Shown in pieces: positions 52,266 through 60,603 of a stretch of 64,000 nt of DNA. The first letter of the stretch is position 1, and every line of letters begins with the position of its first letter. A program made the translations under genes and the position numbers. Source of the DNA: Rhizobium mayense (GTDB lineage: Bacteria > Pseudomonadota > Alphaproteobacteria > Rhizobiales > Rhizobiaceae); assembly GCF_030272705.1 (NCBI RefSeq), contig NZ_JARFYM010000010.1:276565-340564 (forward strand), given 5' to 3'. The notes under the pieces were generated by a model that worked only from the letters and a program-made list of their open reading frames with translations, was not told the origin of the DNA and made no database searches.

Positions 52266-52890
52266 CACGACCGCCGCTTTGGCACTTGATACGAGCGTGT
52301 TGATCAACCTGCACGCATGTCGGCGTGGCGTCGAGGTTCTCGCTGCGATCCCCAATCGGATTGTTGTCTCGCACATCGTCGCCGGCGAGCTTGATCACGA
52401 GACGAGCCGCCGAAACGGCGAGAAGGCGTTCGTACAAGCACTCTCGGCGGCTGGACACATCACGCTGGTCGATCTGTCGGAGGAGGAGTTCGAAGTGTTC
52501 TTCGAGCTCACTTCAGCAGCGTCATCCCTTGATGACGGTGAGGCCGCGACGATCGCAATTAGTAGGGGGCGAGGCCTTATCCCGGTAATCGACGAGCGAC
52601 GAGGCCGCAACCGTGCCAAGGAGATCATCGGGATCGAGCCGGCATGGTCGCTCGACTTGCTGTCTCACCCGAAGACGACAGCCAGCTTAGGGGCTGATCT
52701 TTCCGTGCATGCCCTCTTTTTGGCGCTGCGTGACGGGCGCATGCGTATTCCCCCAGAGAGCACGCCCGACGTCGTCAGCATCATTGGCGATGATCGTGCC
52801 AGACAGTGCGCCTGTTTACCGGGATACCGGCATCTATTCTTGAGCAAAGATGAGCAGCAACGTGAGCAGTTGAATCCCTTGCTTTTTTAG
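52240..52890 (+). CDS. PIN-domain nuclease, probable toxin/effector
   Basis: This 216-residue protein has the PIN acidic set: Asp17 in ALDTSVLINL, Glu50 in VAGELDHE, Asp98/Asp99 and Glu101 in LDDGEAATIA, and Asp118 in PVIDERRGRNRA. This supports a metal-dependent RNase active site. The extra 80 residues after the PIN core include TPDVVSIIGDDRARQCAC. I chose the ATG at 52240 after GAGG; it overlaps the ImmA/IrrE gene by 26 bases. In this operon it is the likely effector, held by the XRE-ImmA protein or triggered by the QueC-like arm. Confidence 0.83.
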   Translation: MTYSSILSDTTAALALDTSVLINLHACRRGVEVLAAIPNRIVVSHIVAGELDHETSRRNGEKAFVQALSAAGHITLVDLSEEEFEVFFELTSAASSLDDGEAATIAISRGRGLIPVIDERRGRNRAKEIIGIEPAWSLDLLSHPKTTASLGADLSVHALFLALRDGRMRIPPESTPDVVSIIGDDRARQCACLPGYRHLFLSKDEQQREQLNPLLF

Positions 52891-53075
52891 TTCGCACGAC
52901 ACGATATGCTTTGGGTGTCAGGCCCGCAGTTCCGTGAGCGCCTCCACCTTCCCCCGGCGGTGATACTCTCCGCCAGAACCATCGCAATGCCTGCAGAACC
53001 CGTGTGTTCCTTGATTTTCTCGTCGAGAAACTCCAGTCTGGATTGAGGCTCGATCAATGAACTTTTAGCGGACAC

Positions 53076-53897
53076 TCATCCTTCCCTCCTGCTTGGCTCA
53101 TCTGCAGCGCGACTGTCAGCCTCCGTTTGCAGGTCACTCCTCGTCAGGATTCGGACGACTGCCTGCTCATCGAGAGCCTGCGCATCGAACAATGCCCTGA
53201 TCAACCCATTGAACACATCCCTGCGCTCCGTGAGGATCGCCCTCGCCCGGTCCAGAGCGGCCTCCAGCCTTGCATGGACGCGAGCGGCCAGCTCCAGATC
53301 ACGATCGAAGACCTCGCCTGGACTGGGGTGCGGACGATAGAGCAGTGGATGCTCGGCGCCTAACCCGAGGGTGCGCTCCATGTCGAAGGCGATCCTGGTC
53401 GCTCGGGCCAGATCGCTGTTGTCGGTCCCGCCGGAGCCGCCCGAGATGCGCTTGAGGACGAGGGCCTCGGCGGCCCGTCCGGCCATCATCATGGCGAGCA
53501 TGTTTTCGTACCACTGAGGGGTATCGGTCCCCGATGGATGGAAGCCAAGGAGATTGTAGCCGCCCTGCCCGGTATCGATGTTGAGACCATGGATCGGCCC
53601 GAGACCGAGGGCATGGTGGACGACCGCGTGGCCGGCCTCATGGACGGCAAAGCGCCAGCGAAGATCGTAGGGGACCGGCGGCCGATCAAGCCGGATGCCT
53701 TCCTCGAGATCCTCATAGCGAATCGGCCGTTTTTCCCGTCGCGCCTTGAGGCGTGCCTGGCGCACGATTCGCTCGACATCCGCGCCGCTCAGGCCCATCG
53801 CTCGTGTTGCCAGACGGTCAAGGACAGCCTGGGCCGGACGGGATTCCGCGTAGACCACTGTTGCATCGTTCGTCGTATTCCTTGGGGTCGCGGTCAT
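53076..53897 (-). CDS. FtsH-like M41 metalloprotease with AAA-lid N-terminus (half of a split FtsH)
   Basis: This 273-residue protein starts with the helical lid of an FtsH AAA module: RAMGLSGADVERIVRQARLK then YEDLEEGI. It continues into an M41 peptidase with zinc motif HEAGH (86-90), GLNIDTGQGGY, AGRAAEALV and GTDNSDLARATRIA, whose Asp is the third zinc ligand. It has no membrane segments and no AAA core; both would need to come from the gene just upstream. The ATGA overlap with the AAA gene and the GAAAGGAG site indicate coupled synthesis. It is likely an island-encoded ATP-dependent protease, substrate unknown. Confidence 0.85.
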   Translation of the reverse strand: MTATPRNTTNDATVVYAESRPAQAVLDRLATRAMGLSGADVERIVRQARLKARREKRPIRYEDLEEGIRLDRPPVPYDLRWRFAVHEAGHAVVHHALGLGPIHGLNIDTGQGGYNLLGFHPSGTDTPQWYENMLAMMMAGRAAEALVLKRISGGSGGTDNSDLARATRIAFDMERTLGLGAEHPLLYRPHPSPGEVFDRDLELAARVHARLEAALDRARAILTERRDVFNGLIRALFDAQALDEQAVVRILTRSDLQTEADSRAADEPSRREG

Positions 53898-55927
53898 CGG
53901 CCAGCTCCTTTCCGTTTCACTGCATCTTCGGCCAGATCCGGCATAGCGGCCTGTTGTGGCTCCGACACCGTGGGATCATCACTCAGCGGAGGCACCTGAT
54001 TCCCGGGCGGGCCTTGGGTATTCAGCATATCGGATGCCTTGAAGAGCAAGGCTTCAACATCGTCACCGAGATGATGGGCGAGGATGTCCACGAGCGCCGT
54101 CTTGTCCGGTTTCGGGATCTCGATATGCGTCTCAAGCCGTCCCGACCGCTTGAGAGCCTCGTCGATGTCATCGGGCCGGTTGGTTGCCCCGACGATAATG
54201 ACACCCTCGCTCTTCACAGCGCCGTCCAGCAGTTCGAGCGCCTTGTTTACAACAGTGTTCCAATAATCGGCATGTTCCCGCTCCGCCGGCTGACGCTTAC
54301 CGATCCCGTCGAACTCGTCGATGAACAGGATCGAGGGCGCGATCGCCTTCGCCTCGGCGAATGTTTTGACCATCTTGTCGACGACATCGTTCAGATGGCC
54401 GCCCTGAAGCCAGGTCGAGACCGACGTCACGACCAGCGGGATTTGCAGGCTGTTGCACAGCGCTCGCGCGAAGGTCGTCTTGCCGGTGCCCGGCGGACCA
54501 TAAAGCAGCAGCCTGCTGCTCATGTCCGACCAGTCGAGCTTGCCCGCATAGTAACCGGCGAGGTCCGCCTTCAGGTCGAGCGCCCAGTCGCGGGCCTTCC
54601 CGTAGCCGGACAAGATCTCGACGGTCAGCGGCGGCTTTGCCCGTTTCGCTCCGTCATCGCCGGACGATGATCGAGGCCCGGGCTCAATCGGGGGATCCGG
54701 CTGAACGATCTCGGCCCCCGACGGCTTGTCCTTTTTCCAGCGCCCACCGCTGTCGCTGTCTGATGATGCCGGTGTCGAGGTCTCGGAGGACGTCGCAGGT
54801 TTCTTCTTGTCCGATGCCTTCGGCGCGGATGCGGCGGCATTCCCATCGCCGCCTTCCTCTTCGTCCTCGAAGTCATCACGATTGCGCCGGGCGAGCCGGG
54901 CAAGGACGGAGAGCGCATTGGCAAGATCCCGTCCCGGCCGGAAGGCAAGGATCACATCTTCCAGCGACAGCCAGCGCGCATCCGAATCCGCGGGCAGGTC
55001 GATGTCGCCGATCGCCGCGTCCGGATAGAGCGCCTCGACCACATCGCGGACGAAGGACCGGTCGAGCTGCCCGGTCTCCAGCGACACGTCGGCCGTGATC
55101 TGAAGCAAGGCGGGAATGTCCGATCGCTTCTCGGCGATCGCGACGATGGGCAGGTCGCGGGCGAATGCGCCGAGCATCCGTCGCCGCAGGACGGCGCCGG
55201 TCACCCGATGTATGCTCCCGCCCCGGAATTCGACAACACGCCTGCGGGTCTCTCCGTCCTGCGCGTCGAGGTAATCGTCGTTGAACGTGTAGTCCCCATC
55301 CACGATCCCGAACGGACCACCGGGAACGAAACGGGACTTTTCAAGCAGCCGCGAGACCTCCCGCTCGAAGCCGGCAAGCGGCGCATGCAGCGTCACGACC
55401 GGTGTCGCATGCGTGATCGCCCGAACGATGTCGCGCAACGACTTTGTGCCCTTGCCGATAGCGCGGGCCAGCACCAAGGCGGCCACGACATGGCTGACCA
55501 GCGGCGGCTCCGCCGCCATGCCGACCAGCCGGATCGCGTAGGAGCGACGGTCGAGGCCAATTTCCGGTGTGGCCTCATGTCCCCTCCGGCTGCTCCTCCG
55601 CCGAACGGGTACGAACGTGGCCGTCGATCGCATTGCCGTGGTCGCGGCCGTGATATCGGCGTTCGTCCCGAAGCCCGCACCCGGACCAGCAGACACGGGC
55701 GGCCGGATGAGATCAGCGCCAAAGCGGCTCCGGAACCAGTCGAGATCGCGCTGAAGATCGCCGGTGAGCGCCGCTGTATCAAAGGCCGGACCGTAAAGCC
55801 GCAACGTATGGACGCCCTCTTCACTGGTCCACGATCCGAGGAGGCCGTGAAGCGCTGCATTCCGGCGCGCTTCGCGGCGGGCGAGATGATGCAGGCGGCG
55901 GATGAAGAAGAGGGAGATCCTATCCAT
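53894..55927 (-). CDS. AAA+ ATPase (core half of a split FtsH-like protease)
   Basis: This protein of about 677 residues has a large N-terminal region of unknown fold (1-350) and an acidic/Ser-Pro-rich linker (about 355-430). A single AAA core follows with Walker A GPPGTGKT (about 476-483), pore-region TSVSTWLQGGHL, Walker B ILFIDEFD, sensor-1 GATNRPDD and Arg finger RSGRLE. The helical lid is missing; it is found at the start of the next gene. No transmembrane helices are evident, unlike housekeeping FtsH. The start at 55927 is chosen for its GGAGG; ATG at 55954 is also possible. Confidence 0.85.
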   Translation of the reverse strand: MDRISLFFIRRLHHLARREARRNAALHGLLGSWTSEEGVHTLRLYGPAFDTAALTGDLQRDLDWFRSRFGADLIRPPVSAGPGAGFGTNADITAATTAMRSTATFVPVRRRSSRRGHEATPEIGLDRRSYAIRLVGMAAEPPLVSHVVAALVLARAIGKGTKSLRDIVRAITHATPVVTLHAPLAGFEREVSRLLEKSRFVPGGPFGIVDGDYTFNDDYLDAQDGETRRRVVEFRGGSIHRVTGAVLRRRMLGAFARDLPIVAIAEKRSDIPALLQITADVSLETGQLDRSFVRDVVEALYPDAAIGDIDLPADSDARWLSLEDVILAFRPGRDLANALSVLARLARRNRDDFEDEEEGGDGNAAASAPKASDKKKPATSSETSTPASSDSDSGGRWKKDKPSGAEIVQPDPPIEPGPRSSSGDDGAKRAKPPLTVEILSGYGKARDWALDLKADLAGYYAGKLDWSDMSSRLLLYGPPGTGKTTFARALCNSLQIPLVVTSVSTWLQGGHLNDVVDKMVKTFAEAKAIAPSILFIDEFDGIGKRQPAEREHADYWNTVVNKALELLDGAVKSEGVIIVGATNRPDDIDEALKRSGRLETHIEIPKPDKTALVDILAHHLGDDVEALLFKASDMLNTQGPPGNQVPPLSDDPTVSEPQQAAMPDLAEDAVKRKGAGR

Positions 55928-56291
55928 CGGACCGGCCTCCGGTTTCAGCGGCAATAATTGCCGTTTTGGGACCGCGAACGGGCTTGCCGCTCCAAAGATC
56001 GAGCCAGTCGATCAACAGTTGGCACGCCGGGTCACCATGATCGGCATGGACGCGCAGTCGGGATAGGATAATGTCCGGAATGGCATTTCCAAGCGTCCCG
56101 CTCTGGCGGGAATAGCTCAATGCCAGTCCGATCAGGATGGCGGGATCGTTGGTGAGGTTCTCGATCGGCGGGAGGTCGGTCGCGATCATGGCATCGCTTT
56201 GATCAACGCGCTGCCAGCGAGTTGCGGGATGGATCGAAGTGGAAGCGGCCTCGCGGCGAAAGCGCGATGGCGGACGTGTGTCGAAAGACAT
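55920..56291 (-). CDS. hypothetical protein upstream of the split protease
   Basis: This 123-residue protein begins MSFDTRPPSRFRREAAS. It has one helical patch (NDPAILIGLALSYSRQSGTL, SRLRVHADHGDPACQLLIDWLDLW). There is no known motif. AAGGAG precedes the start at 56291. The end overlaps the AAA gene by 8 bases, so it is part of the same operon. Confidence 0.6.
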   Translation of the reverse strand: MSFDTRPPSRFRREAASTSIHPATRWQRVDQSDAMIATDLPPIENLTNDPAILIGLALSYSRQSGTLGNAIPDIILSRLRVHADHGDPACQLLIDWLDLWSGKPVRGPKTAIIAAETGGRSDG

Positions 56292-56381
56292 GGCAGCTCC
56301 TTGGCCAGACCGCAAAGAGGTCCGGCGCTCATAAGAAGACAGAATGGTGAGGGGAGCTGCGGCTATCGCCGCAGCCAGCGC

Positions 56382-57467
56382 TCAGTGCGCCGCGGGGCGA
56401 CGCGCGAAGCCGACGCGGATGCGGACAGGCTCAGGCTCGTCGTCCTCCGCCTCGGCGAAGCAGGCGAGGTCATCGGCGCCGTCGTCTTCCTCCTGCCAGA
56501 GAGCCGCCTGCTGCTCTTCATAGCTGACGCTCGGTCCATTCAGGCGGATCGGCGCCTTGCCGAGAGGATCGGCAGCAACAGCGGTAGCGGCTTCCGTCGC
56601 CGACATGCCCATGACGTCGAGCGCCTTGCGCGCTTCGGTCTCGAGAAGCTGCCGGACACGACGGCCGAAGCGGGCACGCAATTCGGCCATGCACATGGCG
56701 ACACCGTCGATCTCGAGAAGATCATCGATTTCGGACAGCGCCCAGATGCCGGTGGCATGATCACTCGGGCGGCTGGCACCATCGACGATCGCGACCTCGA
56801 CCGTATCGACCATCAGGCGTTTGTGGTGCTTGTAGAGCCAGTCGGGCAGGACCATCGCTCCGGCCATCATCTTCAATTTCAACTCCTCGAGACGGCTGGT
56901 GTCGCCGTAGGAGGCAAGCGAACGCTTGAGGTCGAGGATGTAGGCGGTGTGGCGCGCGCGATTCACCACGATCAGGTCGGGTGTATAGCTCCCCTTCGCC
57001 GGTGCCTCGCAGTCAAGCTTGATCCCGTCGAGCTGGGTCCAGTCGTTTCCGGAGACGGCTTCAAGTGCCGCCTTGACCAGCGGCAGCTTCAGCGACTGCG
57101 TCAGGACGATGACGCTGGGGTTGGCCTTGGCCAGACGCTCGACCGCCTGCTCCAGTAGCTTGCCTTCCCGGAAGGACACCGCACGAACCAGCGAGGCGAT
57201 GTTGACGTAGTGGCCGAGGATCTCGTCCTTGACCGGTTCGCCGTCGGCGATCGCCGCAATGGCGCGATCGATCAGCAGATCGAGATCGGCTTCGACATCG
57301 CGGAAACGGACGAGATGGGGGTGGCGGCGCAGCGCCGGCAACTCGGCCATGGTTGCCCGGTCACCGAAGCCGAACGTGCGGCGGGTGGTGGCGGTGATCG
57401 CGGCGGAGGCGGCGATGGTGGAACGAAGAACTTCCCCATTGGGGATAGCGGAGGTAAACGTGGTCAT
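56382..57467 (-). CDS. PD-(D/E)XK nuclease-like protein
   Basis: This 361-residue protein has a central segment SYTPDLIVVNR followed by YILDLKRS: the PD...(D/E)xK pattern on adjacent strands (about residues 180-198), preceded by helix sequence and DGIKLDCE. This suggests a restriction-endonuclease-like fold with metal-binding Asp, Asp and Lys. The C-terminal quarter is acidic (WQEEDDGADDLACFAEAEDD). The start at 57467 follows AAAAGGAA. It lies upstream of the split-protease operon on the same strand, 90 bases away. It could act on element DNA during transfer or replication. No family name can be assigned with confidence. Confidence 0.55.
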   Translation of the reverse strand: MTTFTSAIPNGEVLRSTIAASAAITATTRRTFGFGDRATMAELPALRRHPHLVRFRDVEADLDLLIDRAIAAIADGEPVKDEILGHYVNIASLVRAVSFREGKLLEQAVERLAKANPSVIVLTQSLKLPLVKAALEAVSGNDWTQLDGIKLDCEAPAKGSYTPDLIVVNRARHTAYILDLKRSLASYGDTSRLEELKLKMMAGAMVLPDWLYKHHKRLMVDTVEVAIVDGASRPSDHATGIWALSEIDDLLEIDGVAMCMAELRARFGRRVRQLLETEARKALDVMGMSATEAATAVAADPLGKAPIRLNGPSVSYEEQQAALWQEEDDGADDLACFAEAEDDEPEPVRIRVGFARRPAAH

Positions 57468-57800
57468 AGCCCGATTCCTTTTACGAGAAGGCTGAGGGTC
57501 AGGCCCTTGTCGATGCGCCAACATCGGCTTGGGCCGCTTTGTGTTCGGTCATCCGAACATCCCTAACCTGGCAGGACCCGAGGGCGGGCTCAAGGACCCG
57601 GATAACAAAAAAGAGAACGAAGCCGGTACAAGGTTAACGATGGGCTCACAACGCCCTGGCGCCGCCGGCATGCGGATGGGCGAACTTGCCCGGCCTTCCC
57701 GTTGAGGCTTCCGTGTCGGCCAGATATAAAAAGGGCCGTCGCGCGGCCCTTTGGGTTTCAATCGGACGGCCGTTCGGCCTGCCCGCCAGCAGGATCGGCA
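57468..57800. other. gap between DUF3102-like and PD-(D/E)XK-like genes
   Basis: This stretch of about 330 bases holds the terminator of the upstream gene (57730-57752) and presumably the promoter for the leftward island operon. No protein-coding frame is convincing. Confidence 0.5.
57730..57752 (-). terminator. intrinsic terminator of the DUF3102-like gene
   Basis: On the minus strand a 9-bp stem, AAAGGGCCG with CGGCCCTTT, encloses a 5-base loop and is followed by TTATAT, which together with the stem end gives a T-rich tail. It sits 48 bases after the stop of the leftward gene ending at 57801. Confidence 0.8.
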
Positions 57801-59036
57801 TCACGGCATGCTGGCGGATGCCGGAGCAGCCTCATCGGCGCCGTCGGCGGACGCTTTAGCGCGATCGAGGAAAGCCGGTCGTTTGAAGCCCTTTTCCGGC
57901 GCGGCATCAGCCTCGGGCGAGAGCGGCGGAACGTCGGCAAGCTGCTTGCGCTCTACGGCCACCTCCTTGGCGACCCTAATAAAGCCGCCGGTCGCGGCAT
58001 TGAGCGCGGTATCCATACGCTTCACTGCCTCAGAGACTGAAGTATCGACGGGTTCCTGCGGCTGTTCGGGAGTAACTGGGCTGAGCTTGTCCGCCGCTTC
58101 GTCCGGGGCCACACGATTGTCAGCCGCCGTCGCCGCACGACCGACTGACCACTCCGGGTTCCTCCGCTTCGAGGTTGCCCACTCCAGAACTGGCAGCACC
58201 GTGTCTGAGAGCCAGTTGCGCATCTCGGCGGACTTCGGCCAGTGATCGACGCTGCCCAGCTTGTAAAGCAAGGCATCAACCTCAGCCCAATGGCTTCCTT
58301 TCGCAAAAACGGTCGCATTCGGATAGTAGCCTCCCGCGATTTCCGGTTCGACGAAGCGCGCAAGGCTCGCCAGTTCCTGCTGCGCGACGCGGGCGAGGTC
58401 CTGGATCTCCCTGCCCAGCATCTCCTTGAACACGCGCTTGCCAGCAAGAGCGACCTCGACATCGTGCCGGATCATGTCGATATGCGCGGTATAGGATTTA
58501 AGGCCATCCCTGTTCTTCGCCGCGATCAGAGCCTTCAGGCCGTCGATGCCGCCGACCGAGAAGGGATCGGCTTCCGATTGGCTGTCCTGCTCCGAGCCAT
58601 CGACCAGAATGGCTTTTACATCCGCCACCGTAAGCCGCCCCTGTTCTTCCGCAAACGCGATGGCCTCATCGATCTGTTCCGGCTGAGCCGAACTCAGATG
58701 GAACAAGACCGTCGAGCCGACCGACAGATCGACGAGTGCGTCCCTATAAGAGGACAGATTGCGGAACACGGACCGGTAGTTTCGGGCGCTGCGCGGCGAA
58801 AGACCGCAACGCTTCTTCACCCACGTGTCGAAGATGCCTTCGGCCAGCACTTCGGATGCCGAATGAAGGTGATCGCCGAGTTCGAAGGTCTGCTCCGTCG
58901 ACCTCCGTCCAAGATCCGAGATGAAGGATGCGGTGCGCTCAAGGCGGTCGCGCGCGGAGGCATCGATCTCAAGTGCGTCATAGAGGGAAGAGGCGGTAGC
59001 GGAAGCGGAAGCGGTAGTGCTGCGAGCTTTGCTCAT
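57801..59036 (-). CDS. DUF3102-like protein of mobile element
   Basis: This 411-residue protein carries, near residues 45-135, the DUF3102-type pattern of element replication/maintenance proteins: FELGDHLHSASEVLAEGIFD, TWVKKRCGLSPRSARNYRSV, then a helical region LTVADVKAIL. The rest is Ala/Glu-rich, with no catalytic motif. Such proteins occur on plasmids and integrative elements and are thought to bind DNA. GGAGAATATT precedes the start. The noncoding repeat cluster begins some 350 bases upstream and may be its target. Confidence 0.6.
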   Translation of the reverse strand: MSKARSTTASASATASSLYDALEIDASARDRLERTASFISDLGRRSTEQTFELGDHLHSASEVLAEGIFDTWVKKRCGLSPRSARNYRSVFRNLSSYRDALVDLSVGSTVLFHLSSAQPEQIDEAIAFAEEQGRLTVADVKAILVDGSEQDSQSEADPFSVGGIDGLKALIAAKNRDGLKSYTAHIDMIRHDVEVALAGKRVFKEMLGREIQDLARVAQQELASLARFVEPEIAGGYYPNATVFAKGSHWAEVDALLYKLGSVDHWPKSAEMRNWLSDTVLPVLEWATSKRRNPEWSVGRAATAADNRVAPDEAADKLSPVTPEQPQEPVDTSVSEAVKRMDTALNAATGGFIRVAKEVAVERKQLADVPPLSPEADAAPEKGFKRPAFLDRAKASADGADEAAPASASMP

Positions 59037-59654
59037 AATATTCTCCGTGTACGAGATACAAACAACCCGATGAACAACCCATCGAGTAAAGGTATTATCG
59101 CACGCAAAACGAGTAAGTGCAAATCGCCCTCAAAATGACATTAATGTATATCTCATTGTTTTACATCAATTAATACCTTAGCTTCTTCCTGCAGACGGTC
59201 ACAACCCCCTAATATCGCCCTTGGAGAATTTTGTTACTACACGCCTTACTTGCCGCCGATCCATCGGCATTAGACGCCATATTTCCGCCCTCGGTCTCCG
59301 TATCGAGCCGCTTGGCTGTCCTCTGTCGTCTGCCAGTCATTCCGACTTGCCGGGAACGTAAAAACGCGTCATCTCGATTTGCCCGCACGTTGAGACAAAT
59401 TGCGCTCATTTGATTCCAGCTTGCGGATTTCCGATTCCGGACTTCAGCGATACGATTCACGAACGCCGTTTGCAGCCACGCAACTCATCTCGATGTGTTT
59501 CAACGTGCCCGCAACTCATCTCAAATTGCGCTCATTCGATTCCGATCCGTGCGCCAACGATTCTTAAACCGATATTTCCGATTCTGCTGCAAACGGCGTT
59601 GCCGCGCGGGACGCGAACTGGCAGGCGTTGTGCAGGCATGGCGAGGGATTGGCA
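59037..59654. other. 618-base noncoding region with repeat cluster
   Basis: The left third is AT-richer than its surroundings and must hold the promoter of the leftward DUF3102-like gene. The right half (59370-59600) carries the direct and inverted repeats listed separately. No gene is supported. This layout is typical of an element's origin, centromere-like site or regulatory hub. Confidence 0.5.
59396..59600. repeat. cluster of direct and inverted repeats
   Basis: CAAATTGCGCTCATT followed by GATTCC after one variable base occurs at 59396-59417 and 59522-59543 (one mismatch in 22). GCAACTCATCTC occurs at 59480-59491 and 59511-59522. AACGCCGTTTGCAG at 59462-59475 is repeated inverted and perfect as CTGCAAACGGCGTT at 59587-59600. 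Another inverted pair is GCACGTTGA near 59385 and TCAACGTGC near 59500. Confidence 0.7.
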
Positions 59655-59990
59655 ATGGCGGGAATGTCCGACGACAAACGCAATGACAAGCAGCGGGATC
59701 GGCAGCAGAAGCTGCGCGAGGCCAACCGGAAGGCCAGGCGGCCGGACCGGGACGACGTCGCGAGGACGGCGCTGTTCGTGACGATCTCGAGCAAGGCGGC
59801 GAAGGGTGTGTTCGAGGACTTGGACGAGTTCCATGAGCGCGTTGTGATGATGCTGGTCGAACAGGGTTTTGATGAGCAGGCGTCCGATCAGGTATTCGAT
59901 GAACTCGTCGCCAAGTATCGGACGGGCATCTGGCCGTTCCGCAGGAAGGTGCACCTGCTCTACTCCGACGATGCCGATCGGGACGGCTGA
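59655..59990 (+). CDS. hypothetical basic protein
   Basis: This 111-residue protein has a very basic N-terminal third (DKRNDKQRDRQQKLREANRKARRPDR). A helical, acidic part follows (FEDLDEFHERVVMMLVEQGF, DEQASDQVFDELVAKYRTG). The start at 59655 has a GAGGGA site. It could bind nucleic acid through the basic part. There is no known motif. Confidence 0.55.
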   Translation: MAGMSDDKRNDKQRDRQQKLREANRKARRPDRDDVARTALFVTISSKAAKGVFEDLDEFHERVVMMLVEQGFDEQASDQVFDELVAKYRTGIWPFRRKVHLLYSDDADRDG

Positions 59991-60396
59991 TCGGCGCCGC
60001 GGATCTGTCCTGCCGGCTCCGCCCATCCTGATCCGATGCTGCCGATGGAACGCCTGACGCCGTTTGCTGCTTGTTGTCTCCTCCCCCCGTTACTTCTTAA
60101 AACGCCGTTCGATTCTGAATCGGAATTTTCGAGAATAAGTGAGCGATCGGAGAAGCGATCTTGCTTGCCCAGCGCCTGGGCAGAGCCAGACCGTTTCTCG
60201 TTTTGGGACACCCAGACCCACCCTTTAAACTGACGCTAACCGCGCTTACAATTAGTAATTGAATTAAATTCGTAATGCGTGTAGGCGGACTGATAACAGA
60301 TGTGCTCACCCATCCGGGGTGCCGCATATCGGCGTCTGCTTGGCGCCCACATGTTCAACCTTGGGGCCACGCCCGCAACAGAAGGGAGATGACCGA
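59991..60396. other. intergenic region with AT-rich patch
   Basis: About 400 bases without a supported gene. The segment around 60240-60280 is strikingly AT-rich (TTAGTAATTGAATTAAATTCG) in a GC-rich setting, so it is a likely promoter zone for the rightward genes. Confidence 0.4.
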
Positions 60397-60603
60397 ATGC
60401 TCGCAATCGATTGCATGTCTGGCGTTGTCCCGTTGCGTAAAGCGAAGGTTGCCGCTCGCGTATCTGAGCGGTATGGCCGTCTCAATCTCATGGATCTCCA
60501 CGCTGACCTTCGTCGACGACGACGAGGGTTAACGGGTAAAAGGAGATCCCATGTCGAATACCCCCTCCCCGCAGCACGAAGCCTTCACGCTGATCGGTTC
60601 TGA
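60397..60603 (+). CDS. possible small basic protein
   Basis: A 68-residue frame starts MLAIDCMSGVVPLRKAKVAA after a GAAGGGAG ribosome site and has a strongly basic middle (ADLRRRRRGLTGKRRSH). It overlaps the next gene by 53 bases in another frame. It may be a leader peptide or spurious; only the start site supports it. Confidence 0.3.
   Translation: MLAIDCMSGVVPLRKAKVAARVSERYGRLNLMDLHADLRRRRRGLTGKRRSHVEYPLPAARSLHADRF

Noticed and set aside
49697..52890. a standard Qat or type IV CBASS defence system
   Set aside because: Only the QueC-like component is present; there is no QatA ATPase, QatB, QatD, CD-NTase, TGT-like or effector of those systems in the flanking genes.
52887..53075. 62-residue leftward reading frame after the protease gene
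   Set aside because: It starts with GTG inside the previous stop region, has no recognisable sequence and no separate ribosome site.
53076..55927. housekeeping ftsH
   Set aside because: It is split in two, has no membrane anchors, has a long unrelated N-terminal region and lies on an island beside integrase genes.
59037..59654. CRISPR array reading of the repeat cluster
   Set aside because: Only two copies of each repeat, different repeat types intermixed, irregular spacing and no cas genes in the window.
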